A DNA stretch of 64,000 bases from CAVLDP01 sp963661945 (GTDB lineage Bacteria > Bacillota > Clostridia > Lachnospirales > Lachnospiraceae): assembly GCA_963661945.1 (NCBI GenBank), contig CAVLDP010000003.1, positions 82,450-146,449 on the forward strand. The letters run 5' to 3'. Under the pieces are notes generated by a model, which ran no database searches, had not been told where the DNA came from, and saw nothing but the letters and a program-made list of their open reading frames with translations. Positions 34,210 to 42,833 of this stretch are shown piece by piece. How positions within the stretch are numbered: position 1 is the first letter of the stretch; every line of letters starts with the position of its first letter. The translations under genes were made by a program, and so were the position numbers.

Positions 34210-35199
34210 ATGAGCAATTTTGGTTTTGGTCAGTTAATCGACATCCTGAAGAAGGATCCTAAGAAGATTGTATTTACTGAGGGTGAGGATCCTAGAATCT
34301 TAGAGGCTTCTTCTAGACTTCTTGCAAGTACTTTCCTTCATCCAATCCTGGTTGGTAATAAGGATAGAATTCTTGCTGCAGCAGAGAATGCTGGTTTCAA
34401 TGTAAATGGTGCAACAATTATCGATCCAGAGAATTATGATCGTATGGATGAGATGGTTGAGCTCTTCTGCGAATTACGTAAGTCTAAGGGTGTTACACCT
34501 GAGGAGGCTCGTAAGACTCTGTCTGCTGCCAACTATTTCGGTACCATGCTTGTTAAGATGGGAGTTGCAGATTCTCTTCTTGGTGGTGCTACTTATTCTA
34601 CAGCAGATACTGTTCGTCCAGCTCTTCAGCTTATTAAGACAAAGCCAGGCAACAGCATTGTGTCTTCTTGCTTCATCTTAGTACGTGAAGGTGCTACTGG
34701 AGACCGTGAAGTTCTCGCAATGGGTGACTGTGCAATTAATATCAAGCCAAATGAAGATGAGCTCGTAGAGATTGCTGGTGAGACAGCCGAGTGTGCTAAG
34801 ATCTTCGGTATTGATCCTAAGGTTGCTTTCCTTAGCTATTCTACTCTTGGTTCTGGTAAGGGCGAGGATGTTGACAAGATGCGTAACGCTTGTGCTAAGG
34901 CAAAGGAGAAGTATCCTAATGTAGCTATCGATGGTGAGCTTCAGTTTGATGCTGCTGTTTCTCCTTCTGTTGCTCGTACCAAGTGCCCAGATTCTCAGGT
35001 TGCTGGTCATGCAAACACATTTATCTTCCCTGATATCAATGCAGGTAATATCGGATACAAGATTGCACAGCGTCTTGGTGGATTCGAAGCATATGGCCCA
35101 ATCTTACTTGGTCTTAATGCACCAATCAACGACCTGTCTCGTGGCTGCAATGCTGCAGAAGTTTATTCTATGGCAATCATTACTGCTGCACTTGCTTAA
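34210..35199 (+). CDS. pta: Phosphate acetyltransferase
   Basis: 329 residues, the short Pta form without the DRTGG/BioD regulatory region. KIVFTEGEDPRILEAS at the N-terminus and the later AGHANTFIFPDINAGNIGYKIAQR (core AGHANTFIFPDINAGN) are Pta signatures. It swaps CoA and phosphate on the acetyl group; with acetate kinase it yields ATP during fermentation. ackA, usually next to it, is not in this window: hemW follows after a terminator. Codon use looks like a highly expressed gene. Confidence 0.94.
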   Translation: MSNFGFGQLIDILKKDPKKIVFTEGEDPRILEASSRLLASTFLHPILVGNKDRILAAAENAGFNVNGATIIDPENYDRMDEMVELFCELRKSKGVTPEEARKTLSAANYFGTMLVKMGVADSLLGGATYSTADTVRPALQLIKTKPGNSIVSSCFILVREGATGDREVLAMGDCAINIKPNEDELVEIAGETAECAKIFGIDPKVAFLSYSTLGSGKGEDVDKMRNACAKAKEKYPNVAIDGELQFDAAVSPSVARTKCPDSQVAGHANTFIFPDINAGNIGYKIAQRLGGFEAYGPILLGLNAPINDLSRGCNAAEVYSMAIITAALA

Positions 35200-35226
35200 T
35201 TTACCAGAGTTAATCTTATTCATTTG

Positions 35227-35258
35227 CCGCTTGGAGCATTGTCTCCGAGCGGTTTTTT
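35227..35258 (+). terminator. Intrinsic terminator after pta
   Basis: CCGCTTGGAG (35227-35236) pairs with CTCCGAGCGG (35243-35252), 6-base loop, then TTTTTT. Confidence 0.85.
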
Positions 35259-35266
35259 GTTATAAT
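35239..35266 (+). promoter_or_regulatory. Promoter of hemW nested in the pta terminator
   Basis: TTGTCT (35239-35244) begins in the hairpin loop; TATAAT (35261-35266) follows after 16 bases. The start codon lies only 9 bases beyond the -10. Confidence 0.5.
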
Positions 35267-35275
35267 AGCTAAGTT

Positions 35276-36448
35276 ATGAAGAATGAAATGGAACTTTATG
35301 TCCACATCCCTTTTTGCATGAAGAAGTGCAATTATTGCGACTTTTTGTCAGGACCTTGGGATGCGGATATTAGAAAAAAATATACAAATGCTTTATGTCA
35401 GGAGCTTAGATTCCTAGGGAAGAAGTACCAGGGAAGTCTTATTACCTCTGTCTATATTGGAGGTGGAACCCCTTCTTGGCTTGAACTTGATTGCATGGAA
35501 GAAATCCTTGCCACCATCTTATCGAACTTTACTATTCTAGGTGGGGCAGAGTGGACGATGGAGGTGAATCCGGGAACTGTCACAAAGGATGCGCTTAATC
35601 TCTACCGGAGCTTTTATGTGAATCGGCTTAGTATAGGACTTCAGTCAGCAAACGACGATGAGCTGAAATTGCTTGGACGAGTCCATGATTATCATCGCTT
35701 CCTTCATACTTATGAACTTGTCAGAAATGCAGGCTTTCGCAATGTAAGCGTAGATATTATGACAGGACTTCCCTATCAGACGAAGGAGAAGCTTCTCTAT
35801 ACCCTAGAGGAAGTGGTGCGGCTGAAGCCTGAGCATATTTCTTCTTATTCTCTGATCATTGAAGAAGGTACGAACTTCTACGAGAAGTACAAGTTTGACG
35901 AAGTGGCTCAGCATGCAGGCATGCAAACAGAGGCTCTCCCTAGTGAAGACTTGGAGTATGAGCTTCAGAAGATGTCCGAGTATTTCCTGGAAGACCACGG
36001 ATACCATAGGTACGAGATTAGCAATTTCGCCAGACCAGGGTTTGAAGGAATTCATAATTCGGGTTATTGGAAGAGGGCATTCTATATAGGTGCTGGACTG
36101 GGGGCGAGTTCCTTTGTGGATGGTAGACGCTGTCGAAATGAGACAGATATGTATGAGTATCTTGAGAAATGTGAGAGACTCAATCAAGAGAATCTACTAT
36201 ATATAGAAGAGGAAGAAATAACTCGTTCTAATGCGATGGCTGAATTCATGTTTCTGGGGCTTCGCATGACAGAAGGGGTTCTGACCACAGACTTTGAATC
36301 AGAATTTGGCCTGCCTCTTATGGCAATCTACGGAAAGCAGATTGAGGTACTGAAGCAGGAGGAGCTTCTGGTAGTCGAAAGCGGCAGAGTTTATTTGACA
36401 GAACGCGGCATGGATCTTGGTAATTACGTTTTTAGCCAATTTGTATAA
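35276..36448 (+). CDS. hemW: HemW, heme chaperone of the radical-SAM HemN-like family
   Basis: 390 residues. CxxxCxxC at Cys14, Cys18, Cys21 (HIPFCMKKCNYCDF); Phe follows the third Cys, and the fourth Cys of true HemN is absent, which marks HemW. VYIGGGTPSWLE binds SAM; the HemN C-terminal domain covers ~300-385. No good SD precedes the ATG at 35276, and the -10 is very close, so the mRNA may be leaderless. The alternative ATG at 35288 also has no clear SD. Confidence 0.92.
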   Translation: MKNEMELYVHIPFCMKKCNYCDFLSGPWDADIRKKYTNALCQELRFLGKKYQGSLITSVYIGGGTPSWLELDCMEEILATILSNFTILGGAEWTMEVNPGTVTKDALNLYRSFYVNRLSIGLQSANDDELKLLGRVHDYHRFLHTYELVRNAGFRNVSVDIMTGLPYQTKEKLLYTLEEVVRLKPEHISSYSLIIEEGTNFYEKYKFDEVAQHAGMQTEALPSEDLEYELQKMSEYFLEDHGYHRYEISNFARPGFEGIHNSGYWKRAFYIGAGLGASSFVDGRRCRNETDMYEYLEKCERLNQENLLYIEEEEITRSNAMAEFMFLGLRMTEGVLTTDFESEFGLPLMAIYGKQIEVLKQEELLVVESGRVYLTERGMDLGNYVFSQFV

Positions 36449-36466
36449 AATTTTTCTCGGTTTTTG

Positions 36467-36495
36467 TTGACAAAGACAAATACTGGGTGTAGATT
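36467..36495 (+). promoter_or_regulatory. Promoter of the hrcA operon
   Basis: TTGACA (36467-36472), 17-base spacer, TAGATT (36490-36495). The CIRCE operator follows 10 bases later, over the transcription start. Confidence 0.75.
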
Positions 36496-36505
36496 ATCTA
36501 TAGAT

Positions 36506-36534
36506 GTTAGCACTCCAATTGGTTGAGTGCTAAC
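36506..36534. promoter_or_regulatory. CIRCE operator (HrcA binding site)
   Basis: TTAGCACTC (36507-36515), nine bases, GAGTGCTAA (36525-36533) is the exact CIRCE consensus, with one further G-C pair outside. HrcA, encoded next, represses from it at normal temperature. Confidence 0.97.
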
Positions 36535-36556
36535 AAGACGCTAGAGAGGTGATTCA

Positions 36557-37594
36557 GTGGAAGAGCTTGGCGAGAGAAAAGAGAAAATACTGAATGCAAT
36601 CATTCAGACATATCTGGAGACTGGCGAACCAGTTGGATCACGTACCATTTCTAAGTACACTGATTTGAATCTTAGTTCGGCTACAATTCGAAATGAGATG
36701 TCTGATCTGGAGGAACTTGGTTACATCATTCAGCCGCATACTTCTGCAGGTCGTATTCCTTCTGACAAGGGCTATCGATTCTATGTAGATCATTTGATGG
36801 CGGAGAAGGAAGAGGAACTGACCACACTTACCGATCTCATGCTTGAGAAGACAGAGCGGATGGAACAAGTCCTGAAGCAGGTTGTGAAGGTTCTGGCCAA
36901 TAACACAGAATATGCAACCATGATTTCAGCTCCTTCTATTGTGAAGAATCGAGTGAAGTTCGTTCAGTTGTCGCATGTGGATGCGAATCACGTGCTTACT
37001 GTTGTGGTTATGGATGGTAACATTGTTCGCAATCAGATTGTTGAGGTTGAGAATCCGCTGGACAATGAGACACTTCTCAAGCTGAATATGCTTCTCAATA
37101 CGAATCTGAATGGACTTACGGTATCTGAGATTAACCTTGGTTTGATTAGTAGGCTAAGAGGTCAGGCAGGAGAATTTGAGGATATTATTGAAGCAGTTCT
37201 GAATTCTGTTGCAGACACCATTGATTCAGATGATGAGCTTGAGATTTACACATCTGGTGCGACGAATATATTCAAGTATCCTGAATTGTCGGATACAGAG
37301 AAGGCCAAGGAGATTATCTCTACCTTCGAAGAGAAGGATGCCCTTGCAGACCTTCTTATGGATGTCCAGGGAGATGAGACAGGAACAGGAATTCAAGTCT
37401 ATATTGGAAGCGAATCTCCAGTACAGTCGATGAAGGATTGCAGCGTCGTTACGGCAACCTATGAGCTTGGCGAAGGCGTCAAGGGTACAATAGGTATTAT
37501 TGGACCGAAGCGAATGGATTATAAGAAGGTTATGGACAACTTGAGTTCCCTAAGGGAAGAGCTGGATCGGACCTTGAAACACAAAGATACATAG
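36557..37594 (+). CDS. hrcA: Heat-inducible transcription repressor HrcA
   Basis: 345 residues from a GTG start, with AGAGGTG 5 bases before. N-terminal winged helix (~1-75; GEPVGSRTISKY, SSATIRNEMSDLEELGYI), then the GAF-like and inserted dimerising domains. It binds the CIRCE site just upstream, so the operon represses itself, and needs GroEL for activity. First gene of hrcA-grpE-dnaK-dnaJ. Confidence 0.96.
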   Translation: MEELGERKEKILNAIIQTYLETGEPVGSRTISKYTDLNLSSATIRNEMSDLEELGYIIQPHTSAGRIPSDKGYRFYVDHLMAEKEEELTTLTDLMLEKTERMEQVLKQVVKVLANNTEYATMISAPSIVKNRVKFVQLSHVDANHVLTVVVMDGNIVRNQIVEVENPLDNETLLKLNMLLNTNLNGLTVSEINLGLISRLRGQAGEFEDIIEAVLNSVADTIDSDDELEIYTSGATNIFKYPELSDTEKAKEIISTFEEKDALADLLMDVQGDETGTGIQVYIGSESPVQSMKDCSVVTATYELGEGVKGTIGIIGPKRMDYKKVMDNLSSLREELDRTLKHKDT

Positions 37595-37610
37595 AAAGGT
37601 GGTTTTATTA

Positions 37611-38258
37611 TTGTCAAAGGAAACAAGAGAGAATGTAGAAGATCTTGAGACTTCTACCGAGGAAATAGCAGATGGAACTTTTGAAGAAGATTCTGATGTA
37701 TCTGAAGGCAATTCGGATATCACTTCAGGAACTGAAGAAGACGTATCCGAAGATACAGAAGAGACGAAGTCAACTTCAGAAGATAAGAAAAGTGACAGGA
37801 AGTCTAAAAAAGAAAAGAAAGACAAGAAAGATGAGAAAATCGCAGAGTTAAATGACAAGGTCATGCGTCAGATGGCTGAATTCGAGAACTTCCGTAAGCG
37901 AAGCGAGAAGGAGAAGAGCCAGATGTTTGACATGGGTGCGAAGAGTATCTTAGAGAAATTCCTACCAGTTGTAGATAACTTCGAGAGGGGTCTTGCAACA
38001 GTAGATGAGTCTTCCAAGGAAGATCCATTTGTGGTTGGTATGGAGAATGTCTACAAGCAGTTAATGCTTGAACTTGAGAAGGTTGAAGTAAAACCAATCG
38101 AAGCAGTAGGACAGGAATTAAATCCTGACTTACACAATGCAGTAATGCAAGTACAGTCCGATGAATTTGAATCCGGAGTAATCGCTCAGGAACTTATGAA
38201 GGGCTATATGTATAAAGATCAAGTGCTACGTCACTCAATGGTTGGCGTGACAGAATAA
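37611..38258 (+). CDS. grpE: GrpE, nucleotide exchange factor of DnaK
   Basis: 215 residues. The first ~85 residues are strongly acidic then Lys-rich and probably disordered or coiled; the GrpE core follows (RQMAEFENFRKRSEKEK long helix; LNPDLHNAVMQV; KGYMYKDQVLRHSMVGV). The TTG at 37611 is chosen because AAAGGTGG stands 8 bases before it; the GTG at 37599 lies within that SD. Releases ADP from DnaK. Confidence 0.95.
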   Translation: MSKETRENVEDLETSTEEIADGTFEEDSDVSEGNSDITSGTEEDVSEDTEETKSTSEDKKSDRKSKKEKKDKKDEKIAELNDKVMRQMAEFENFRKRSEKEKSQMFDMGAKSILEKFLPVVDNFERGLATVDESSKEDPFVVGMENVYKQLMLELEKVEVKPIEAVGQELNPDLHNAVMQVQSDEFESGVIAQELMKGYMYKDQVLRHSMVGVTE

Positions 38259-38280
38259 GATGATTTAGGAGGAAAAAATC

Positions 38281-40158
38281 ATGAGTAAAATTATTGGTAT
38301 CGATTTAGGAACAACAAACAGCTGTGTATCTGTTATGGAAGGTGGACAGCCAACTGTTATCGCAAATACAGAAGGTGCTAGAACAACTCCATCTATCGTT
38401 GCTTTTACAAAGGACGGTGAGAGATTAGTTGGTGAGCCAGCCAAGAGACAGGCTGTAACTAATGCAGAGAAGACAATCGCTTCTATTAAGAGAGATATGG
38501 GTACAGACAACGGTCGTACTATTGATGGTAAGAAGTACTCTCCACAGCAGATTTCAGCTATGATTCTTCAGAAGCTGAAGGCTGATGCTGAGGCATATCT
38601 TGGCGAGAGCGTATCAGAGGCAGTTATTACTGTTCCTGCATACTTCAATGATGCTCAGCGTCAGGCAACCAAGGACGCAGGTAAGATTGCTGGTCTTGAG
38701 GTTAAGCGTATCATCAATGAGCCAACAGCTGCTGCACTTGCTTACGGTCTTGATAATGAGAAAGAGCAGAAGATTATGGTATACGATTTAGGTGGTGGTA
38801 CATTCGATGTATCAATCATTGAGATCGGTGATGGCGTCATCGAAGTATTATCTACAAATGGTGATACCTTCCTTGGTGGTGATGACTTCGATAATGCAAT
38901 CGTTGACTGGATGCTTCAGACCTTCAAGGAGAAGGAAGGCATTGATCTGTCATCAGATAAGATGGCTATGCAGCGTCTGAAGGAAGCTGCTGAGAAGGCT
39001 AAGAAGGAGCTTTCTTCTTCTACTACAACCAATATCAACCTTCCATTCCTTGCAAATGCAGCAGATGGCCCTAAGCATTTCGATGAGAATTTAACTCGTG
39101 CTAAGTTCGATGAACTTACAGCTTCTCTTGTTGAGAGAACTGCAATCCCAGTTCAGAACGCTATGAAAGATGCTGGTCTTACAAATGCAGATTTAGGTCA
39201 GGTTCTTCTGGTTGGTGGTTCTACCAGAATCCCAGCTGTACAGTCTAAGGTTAAGCAGTTAACAGGCATGGAGCCTTCTAAGTCATTAAACCCAGATGAG
39301 TGTGTTGCAATTGGTGCATCTATCCAGGGTGGTAAGTTAAATGGTGATGAGGGTGCAGGTGAGATCCTTCTTCTGGATGTAACTCCACTGTCTCTGTCTA
39401 TTGAGACCATGGGTGGCATCGCTACTAAGTTAATTGAGAGAAATACTACAATTCCTACAAAGAAGTCTCAGATCTTCTCTACAGCAGAGGATAATCAGAC
39501 AGCTGTTGATATCAATATCGTACAGGGTGAGAGACAGTTCGCCCGTGACAATAAGTCACTTGGTCAGTTCCGTCTGGATGGTATCCCTCCAGCACGTCGT
39601 GGTGTACCACAGATCGAAGTAACCTTTGATATTGATGCAAATGGTATCGTAAATGTATCCGCTAAGGATCTTGGTACTGGCAAGGAGCAGCATATCACGA
39701 TTACATCTGGTTCTAACATGTCAGATGAAGAAATCGATAGAGCTGTTAAGGAAGCTGCTGAGTACGAGGCTCAGGATAAGAAGCGTAAGGAAGCTGTTGA
39801 TACAAAGAATGATGCAGAGTCATTTGTAGTACAGACTGAGAATGCACTGAATGAAGTTGGCGACGGAATTGATGCAGCAGATAAGTCAGCAGTTGAGGCT
39901 GATATTCAATCAGTTAAGGATCTGGTTGCTAAGTTCCCAGAAGCTACTGAGATGTCTGATGCTGATGTAGCTGAGCTCAAGGCTGCAACTGAGAAGCTTC
40001 AGGAATCTGCACAGAAGGTATTTGCTAAGATGTATGAAGCAGCACAGGCAGCAGCTGGAGCACAGGGTGCTGGCCCAGATATGAGTGGCTTCAACGGCTC
40101 TGACGCATCATCTTCTGCAGATGATGATGTAGTTGATGCTGACTTCAAGGAAGTATAA
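38281..40158 (+). CDS. dnaK: Chaperone DnaK (Hsp70)
   Basis: 625 residues. ATPase domain with IGIDLGTTNS (5-14), IYDLGGGTFDVS-type phosphate-2 motif (VYDLGGGTFDVSI) and VLLVGGSTRIPAVQ; substrate-binding domain from ~380; lid; and the acidic end DVVDADFKEV. Binds exposed hydrophobic peptides with DnaJ and GrpE. SD AGGAGG. Codon choice indicates strong expression. Confidence 0.98.
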   Translation: MSKIIGIDLGTTNSCVSVMEGGQPTVIANTEGARTTPSIVAFTKDGERLVGEPAKRQAVTNAEKTIASIKRDMGTDNGRTIDGKKYSPQQISAMILQKLKADAEAYLGESVSEAVITVPAYFNDAQRQATKDAGKIAGLEVKRIINEPTAAALAYGLDNEKEQKIMVYDLGGGTFDVSIIEIGDGVIEVLSTNGDTFLGGDDFDNAIVDWMLQTFKEKEGIDLSSDKMAMQRLKEAAEKAKKELSSSTTTNINLPFLANAADGPKHFDENLTRAKFDELTASLVERTAIPVQNAMKDAGLTNADLGQVLLVGGSTRIPAVQSKVKQLTGMEPSKSLNPDECVAIGASIQGGKLNGDEGAGEILLLDVTPLSLSIETMGGIATKLIERNTTIPTKKSQIFSTAEDNQTAVDINIVQGERQFARDNKSLGQFRLDGIPPARRGVPQIEVTFDIDANGIVNVSAKDLGTGKEQHITITSGSNMSDEEIDRAVKEAAEYEAQDKKRKEAVDTKNDAESFVVQTENALNEVGDGIDAADKSAVEADIQSVKDLVAKFPEATEMSDADVAELKAATEKLQESAQKVFAKMYEAAQAAAGAQGAGPDMSGFNGSDASSSADDDVVDADFKEV

Positions 40159-40189
40159 GATAAGCGTCATTAGAATAAGACATGCAGGG

Positions 40190-40212
40190 ACCTTGGGCCT
40201 ATAGCCCAAGGT
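40190..40212 (+). other. Hairpin between dnaK and dnaJ
   Basis: ACCTTGGGC (40190-40198) pairs perfectly with GCCCAAGGT (40204-40212), 5-base loop, without a real T tract after it. More likely an mRNA 3'-end stabiliser or processing site that lowers dnaJ output than a full terminator. Confidence 0.6.
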
Positions 40213-40238
40213 TACTTTGCTAGAGATAAGGATATATT

Positions 40239-41396
40239 ATGGCAGACAAGAGAGATTATTACGAAGTATTGGGAATACAGAAGGGGGCATCTGAGGATGA
40301 GATTAAGAAGGCCTTCCGTAAGGTGGCTAAGAAATATCATCCAGATATGCATCCAGACGATCCAGAAGCTGAGGAGAAGTTCAAGGAATGTCAGGAGGCA
40401 TATGCAGTTCTGAGCGATCCGGACAAGAGAAGACAGTATGACCAGTATGGCCATGCAGCCTTCGATGGAAATGGCGGAGCAGGATTTGACTTTTCTGGTA
40501 TGGACTTCGGTGATATCTTTGGCGATATCTTCGGCGATTTCTTTGGCGGTGGTCGCAGAACTTCAAATGGTCCTATGAAGGGGCAGAATGTTCGTACCTC
40601 TGTGAAGATTAAGTTTGAAGAAGCAGCATTTGGATGCAACAAGGAGATTGAGCTTGTCCTCAAGGATGAGTGTCCTAAATGTAAGGGATCTGGCGCTAAG
40701 CCTGGAACAAACAAGAAGACCTGTAGCAAATGTGGTGGTAAGGGCAAGGTCATGATGACCAGTCAATCCTTCTTTGGTACTGTTCAGAATGTGTCAACCT
40801 GTCCTGACTGTAACGGAACAGGAGAGATTATCGAAGAGAAATGTCCGGATTGTCATGGATCAGGCTACATTGCACGAAAGAAGAAGATTGAAGTAGCGAT
40901 TCCTGCAGGTATCGATGATGGACAGGCAGTTCGAATTCGTGACAAGGGAGAGCCAGGAATCAATGGTGGCCCACGAGGCGATCTTCTTGTTGAGGTTCGC
41001 GTTCAGCCACATAAGACCTTCCAGAGAAGAGATTTTGATATCTACTCAGAGGCACCTATTTCCTTTGCACAGGCTGCACTTGGTGGCGAAGTTATAATCG
41101 AGACATTAGATGGTCGTGTGTCTTATGAGGTGAAGGCTGGGACACAGACCAATACTCGTATTCGCCTTCGTGGTAAGGGCGTTCCATCACTTCGTAATGA
41201 GAATGTGCGAGGTGATCACTATGTGACTCTAGTTGTTCAGGTTCCAACCTCTCTCAATGAGAAGGCTAAGAATGCTCTTCGAGAATTCGATGAAGAGACA
41301 GGTAAGTCCTTGTCGACTGGCGGCGCTCCTGTGAAGGCTGAGAAGACGAAGAAGAAATTTGCTGACAAGATTAAGGATGCAATTGACGACCTATAG
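40239..41396 (+). CDS. dnaJ: Chaperone DnaJ (Hsp40)
   Basis: 385 residues. J domain (1-70) with His34-Pro35-Asp36; G/F-rich linker (~75-110); zinc domain with four CxxCxGxG repeats (CPKCKGSG, CSKCGGKG, CPDCNGTG, CPDCHGSG); two C-terminal beta domains. Stimulates DnaK ATPase and delivers clients. Weak SD (AAGGA) 80 bases after dnaK. A bidirectional terminator ends the operon. Confidence 0.97.
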   Translation: MADKRDYYEVLGIQKGASEDEIKKAFRKVAKKYHPDMHPDDPEAEEKFKECQEAYAVLSDPDKRRQYDQYGHAAFDGNGGAGFDFSGMDFGDIFGDIFGDFFGGGRRTSNGPMKGQNVRTSVKIKFEEAAFGCNKEIELVLKDECPKCKGSGAKPGTNKKTCSKCGGKGKVMMTSQSFFGTVQNVSTCPDCNGTGEIIEEKCPDCHGSGYIARKKKIEVAIPAGIDDGQAVRIRDKGEPGINGGPRGDLLVEVRVQPHKTFQRRDFDIYSEAPISFAQAALGGEVIIETLDGRVSYEVKAGTQTNTRIRLRGKGVPSLRNENVRGDHYVTLVVQVPTSLNEKAKNALREFDEETGKSLSTGGAPVKAEKTKKKFADKIKDAIDDL

Positions 41397-41407
41397 GAAT
41401 ATATAAG

Positions 41408-41450
41408 AAAAGCCTAGTGCTTTAGGATAAATCCTTGCACTAGGCTTTTT
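41408..41450. terminator. Bidirectional terminator after dnaJ
   Basis: AAAAGCCTAGTGC (41408-41420) pairs perfectly with GCACTAGGCTTTT (41437-41449), T tract on both strands. Serves dnaJ and the convergent 95-aa gene. Confidence 0.9.
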
Positions 41451-41456
41451 GCTTGC

Positions 41457-41744
41457 CTATTTGATTTCTTCGTATCTATCGAAGAGTTTGTCTTCTCCAC
41501 AGAGCTGTTTGGAACCGTCCGGTTCTATGATGACGTAATCACCTTCCTGAAGAAAGGTTCGTCCTCGCCTGGTGAAGATGTATGGAGTAAGAATGTCTCC
41601 ATCACGATTTATTTGAATTAAATTGTCGGCATGAACCCAGCTTTTGGTAACTACATCAGAGAGAAGCTCGAAGCCATCTTCTAGGTCTTGACCAAGGCTG
41701 TATTTTATTACTTCTACTTCAAGGGGAATTCTTTTGCATTTCAT
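41457..41744 (-). CDS. Small protein of phage-associated type, 95 aa
   Basis: The layout is a short N-terminal strand (KCKRIPLEVEVIKY), a helical middle, then a C-terminal unit FLQEGDYVIIEPDGSKQLCGE ending LFDRYEEI (core EGDYVIIEPDG). This resembles small phage proteins with a KPxxxEAxQ start and a GDWIIKGVKGE...FExTYE end. Similarity is by pattern only. It stands alone between dnaJ and prmA, with a good promoter and terminator and no phage neighbours. SD AGGAGG. Confidence 0.65.
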   Translation of the reverse strand: MKCKRIPLEVEVIKYSLGQDLEDGFELLSDVVTKSWVHADNLIQINRDGDILTPYIFTRRGRTFLQEGDYVIIEPDGSKQLCGEDKLFDRYEEIK

Positions 41745-41776
41745 AGTCTTACCTCCTGTTGTAAGTTATCACAATA

Positions 41777-41805
41777 ATCTTACAATAATGACAACTTTCT
41801 GTCAA
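41777..41805 (-). promoter_or_regulatory. Promoter of the 95-aa gene
   Basis: On the minus strand TTGACA (41800-41805), 17-base spacer, TAAGAT (41777-41782). A small inverted repeat TGACA/TGTCA surrounds the -35. Confidence 0.6.
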
Positions 41806-41813
41806 TTTGTCTT

Positions 41814-41842
41814 TTGCGTTATTAGTATCTTTGTGGTAGGAT
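41814..41842 (+). promoter_or_regulatory. Promoter of prmA
   Basis: TTGCGT (41814-41819), 17-base spacer, TAGGAT (41837-41842), 31 bases before the ATG. Drives prmA-rsmE-cysteine desulfurase-thiI. Confidence 0.5.
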
Positions 41843-41872
41843 AACCTATGCATTAGGACAAGGAGCTATTCT

Positions 41873-42823
41873 ATGAATTATATTAAGTATACAATTAGGA
41901 CGACGAGTCTGGCAGAGGAATATGTAAGCTTCTTATTGTCAGAGCTTGGAATTGATTCTGTTGAGATCGAGGATCTACTTCCTGTATTTGATGAGAAGCA
42001 GGGTGGAGTTTTTGAAGAACTGCAGCCGGATCGACCAGAAGATGATGGGACTTCCTCTGTTTGTTTCTATCTGGAAGAAGACAAGGATGAGGAAGAGCTT
42101 CTTGCAAGAATTAAGGAAGAATTATCATCGGCTAGAGCCTTCATGGATATGGGAAGCCTCGCGATTACAAGAGAGGTTACGCATGATGAAGACTGGCTGA
42201 ATAATTGGAAGGAATATTTTCACTCATTTTCCATCGGCAGATTGTTCATAAAGCCAACCTGGGAGGATGTAAGCCCAGCAACAGATCAGGTCATGCTCGA
42301 GATTGATCCAGGAGTATCCTTTGGTACAGGAAAGCATGAATCCACTTATATGGTCATGGAGAAGATGCAGGAATTACTCAAGGATGGCGATAGAGTACTT
42401 GATGTAGGATGTGGTAGTGGAATACTATCGATTGCCGCACTCAAGCTTGGTGCGGGTCACGTTGCAGGAACCGATATCGATGAGGACTGCATCATGTCTA
42501 CGAGAGAGAACATGCTCCTAAATCATCTGGATGGAGAAGAGACGGACTTCTATACAGGTGATTTGACAGTAGATCAGGATCTTTCGAGTCGACTAGGCTA
42601 TGAATCCTATGACATTGTATTTGCTAATATTCTGGCAGATATTATTATTGGTATGGCAGATGTTTTGCCTAAGTTTATGAAAGAAGGCGGTTACCTTATT
42701 ACATCCGGAATTATTGATTTCAAGGAAGATAAGGTAAGAGAGAGCTTAGAAAAGGCTGGACTTCAGATTGTAGAATGCAATGCTATGGGAGAATGGCGCA
42801 GTATTGTAGCCCGCAGGGCATGA
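41873..42823 (+). CDS. prmA: Ribosomal protein L11 methyltransferase
   Basis: 316 residues. Short N-terminal L11-binding domain, linker, then the methyltransferase fold: DPGVSFGTGKHESTY, SAM motif VLDVGCGSGILSIAAL and FANILADIIIGM (motif IV region). Methylates L11 (uL11) on several amino groups. SD AAGGAG. First of a four-gene run with short gaps. Confidence 0.94.
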   Translation: MNYIKYTIRTTSLAEEYVSFLLSELGIDSVEIEDLLPVFDEKQGGVFEELQPDRPEDDGTSSVCFYLEEDKDEEELLARIKEELSSARAFMDMGSLAITREVTHDEDWLNNWKEYFHSFSIGRLFIKPTWEDVSPATDQVMLEIDPGVSFGTGKHESTYMVMEKMQELLKDGDRVLDVGCGSGILSIAALKLGAGHVAGTDIDEDCIMSTRENMLLNHLDGEETDFYTGDLTVDQDLSSRLGYESYDIVFANILADIIIGMADVLPKFMKEGGYLITSGIIDFKEDKVRESLEKAGLQIVECNAMGEWRSIVARRA

Positions 42824-42833
42824 GGAGATAACT

